Below, in pieces: positions 5,220-6,529 of a DNA stretch of 6,529 nt; position 1 is the first letter of the stretch; each line of letters opens with the position of its first letter. Origin of the DNA: Tissierellia bacterium (GTDB lineage Bacteria > Bacillota > Clostridia > Tissierellales > Tissierellaceae); assembly GCA_012521625.1 (NCBI GenBank), contig JAAYLY010000060.1:1-6529 (forward strand), given 5' to 3'. Position numbers and translations under genes: made by a program. The notes under the pieces are model-generated. The model made no database searches. It was not told the origin of the DNA and saw only the letters and a list, made by a program, of their open reading frames with translations.

Positions 5220-6529
5220 ATGGATTGGTATAAGTTAAGCAAGGAGGATCTATTATCCCAGCTTGATACTAATCAAGAAACCGGTTTAAAAAATGAAGAA
5301 ATTGAAAAGAGATTAGAAAAATATGGACCTAATGAATTGAAGGAGGAAGAGGGTAGGAGCTTTTTAGCCAAGTTAAAGGATCAATTTGCAGACTTTCTTA
5401 TCTTAATCCTAATAGGGGCTGCAATTATATCCTTTATAGTAGGTGAAAGAGTAGATGCCATAGTAATTCTAGCTATAGTATTTATTAATGCCCTTTTAGG
5501 TATATATCAAGAAGGAAAGGCTGAAAAGGCTTTAGAAGCCTTAAAGCAGATGGCATCCCCTACGGCCAAGGTTATTAGAAATGGCCGGGTTGAGGTTGTA
5601 CCTTCAAAATCCCTAGTACCTGGAGATATAGTCTTACTAGATGCAGGAGATGTAATCCCTGCCGATTTAAGGCTTATTGAATCTTCTAATTTAAAGATTG
5701 AGGAAGCCTCCCTAACTGGTGAATCTGTGCCAGTAGAAAAGGATGCTGAAATTAATCTTACTGAAGATACAACCCTAGGTGACAGGACAAATATGGCCTA
5801 TATGTCCACCACCGTAACCTATGGTAGGGGTAAGGGGGTTGTGGTGGAGACAGGCCATGGAACGGAAATAGGTAAGATTGCAACTGCCATCCAATCCTAT
5901 GAAGACGAAGCTACTCCACTGCAAAATCAGTTAAACCAATTGGGTAAATTCTTAGGTATTGCTACTATTATCATCTGTATTATCGTATTTGCAGTAGGCC
6001 TATTACAGGGTAGAGAGCTTTTAGAAATGTTCTTAGTAGCCATCAGCTTAGCTGTAGCTGCTATACCTGAAGGCTTGCCAGCCATAGTAACCATCGTATT
6101 ATCCCTAGGAATGAACAGGATGGTAAAAAGAAATGCCATAGTTAAAAAGTTACTAGCCGTTGAAACTTTAGGTAGTACCACTGTAATCTGTTCTGATAAG
6201 ACAGGTACCCTTACTCAAAATGAAATGACTGTAGTTAAGCTGTATGCTGATGGTAAGATAATCGACGTAAGCGGCACTGGCTATGAGCCTAAGGGTGAAT
6301 TTAAGATAGGGGATGAGGAGATCGATCCAAAATCCGTTACCGACTTGAAACTACTCTTAGCCATTGGACTATTATCTAACGATGCAGCCTTAGAAAAAAC
6401 AGATGAGGGTTATAATATAGTAGGTGATCCAACGGAAGGTGCCTTATTGACCCTAGCTGGTAAGGCTAATATGACTAAGGAGGATATGAATGCTTCCTAT
6501 CCAAGAATCCAAGAGATTCCCTTCGACTC
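5220..6529 (+). CDS. P2A-type (SERCA-like) cation-transporting ATPase, predicted Mn2+/Ca2+ exporter, partial (C-terminus outside window)
   Basis: 436 codons are present and the frame is open to the window edge. It has the N-terminal cation-ATPase domain (about 1-50) and membrane segments at about 56-75, 78-96, 244-263 and 268-290. The actuator motif TGES is at 166-169. The fourth membrane segment carries the ion-binding motif AVAAIPEGLP (278-287, Glu284 matching SERCA Glu309), and the phosphorylated Asp326 is in DKTGTLT. The start of the nucleotide domain is present with GDPTEGALL (402-410). This is the Ca2+/Mn2+ subgroup of P-type ATPases, which pumps the ion out of the cytoplasm using ATP. 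Full members are about 870-900 residues, so roughly half is present; the segment 5, 6 and 8 ligands are missing. The ATG at 5220 follows AAGGAGG (5204-5210) by 9 bases. Because a manganese riboswitch controls it, Mn2+ export is the favoured role; Ca2+ remains possible. Confidence 0.93.
   Translation, partial: MDWYKLSKEDLLSQLDTNQETGLKNEEIEKRLEKYGPNELKEEEGRSFLAKLKDQFADFLILILIGAAIISFIVGERVDAIVILAIVFINALLGIYQEGKAEKALEALKQMASPTAKVIRNGRVEVVPSKSLVPGDIVLLDAGDVIPADLRLIESSNLKIEEASLTGESVPVEKDAEINLTEDTTLGDRTNMAYMSTTVTYGRGKGVVVETGHGTEIGKIATAIQSYEDEATPLQNQLNQLGKFLGIATIIICIIVFAVGLLQGRELLEMFLVAISLAVAAIPEGLPAIVTIVLSLGMNRMVKRNAIVKKLLAVETLGSTTVICSDKTGTLTQNEMTVVKLYADGKIIDVSGTGYEPKGEFKIGDEEIDPKSVTDLKLLLAIGLLSNDAALEKTDEGYNIVGDPTEGALLTLAGKANMTKEDMNASYPRIQEIPFD

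Noticed and set aside
5927..6181. Minus-strand open frame of 84 codons inside the ATPase gene
   Set aside because: It is antisense to the conserved fourth membrane segment of the ATPase and is explained by the coding bias of that strand.

Overview
The window looks like a low-GC Firmicute chromosome, most likely class Clostridia; a Tissierellales-like lineage is a guess from codon style and gene content only. Two divergent transcription units meet in a 349-base intergenic region (4871-5219). The minus-strand unit is a wal (yyc) cell-wall control operon, read right to left: walR, walK, a small secreted protein gene, yycH (walH), and the first 128 codons of yycI (walI), which runs off the left edge. 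The plus-strand unit is a manganese riboswitch followed by a P2A-type (SERCA-like) cation ATPase gene that runs off the right edge.

Minus-strand unit: WalK is a membrane sensor kinase (extracytoplasmic sensor, HAMP, PAS, HisKA, HATPase) and WalR is its OmpR-family response regulator. YycH and YycI are single-pass membrane proteins known in Bacilli to bind and tune WalK. A sigma-A-like promoter (TTGACT-17-GATAAT) lies just upstream of walR. The four genes after walR follow it closely: 3 bases between walR and walK, 86 between walK and the small gene, 24 before yycH, and 11 before yycI. The small gene encodes an exported protein of 154 residues that looks like one Ig-like beta-sandwich domain; I know no such gene at this place in the classical walR-walK-yycH-yycI order. 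The walK/small-gene junction holds a perfect match to the WalR box (TGTAAT-N5-TGTAAT) inside a longer run of half-sites repeating every 11 bases, then a TATAAT -10 hexamer and a 16-base palindrome next to the ribosome binding site. This suggests that WalR controls an internal promoter driving the secreted protein and the WalK-tuning proteins, so the operon may contain its own feedback loop.

Plus-strand unit: a good promoter (TTGATT-17-TATAAT) places the transcript start at the first bases of a yybP-ykoY (Mn2+) aptamer. The 3' strand of the aptamer's P1 helix is part of the 5' arm of a 16-bp perfect terminator hairpin, so Mn2+ binding and termination should exclude each other. The ATPase downstream is therefore better read as a Mn2+ (or Mn2+/Ca2+) efflux pump than as a plain Ca2+ pump.

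I saw no mobile elements, tRNA or rRNA genes, or CRISPR repeats.
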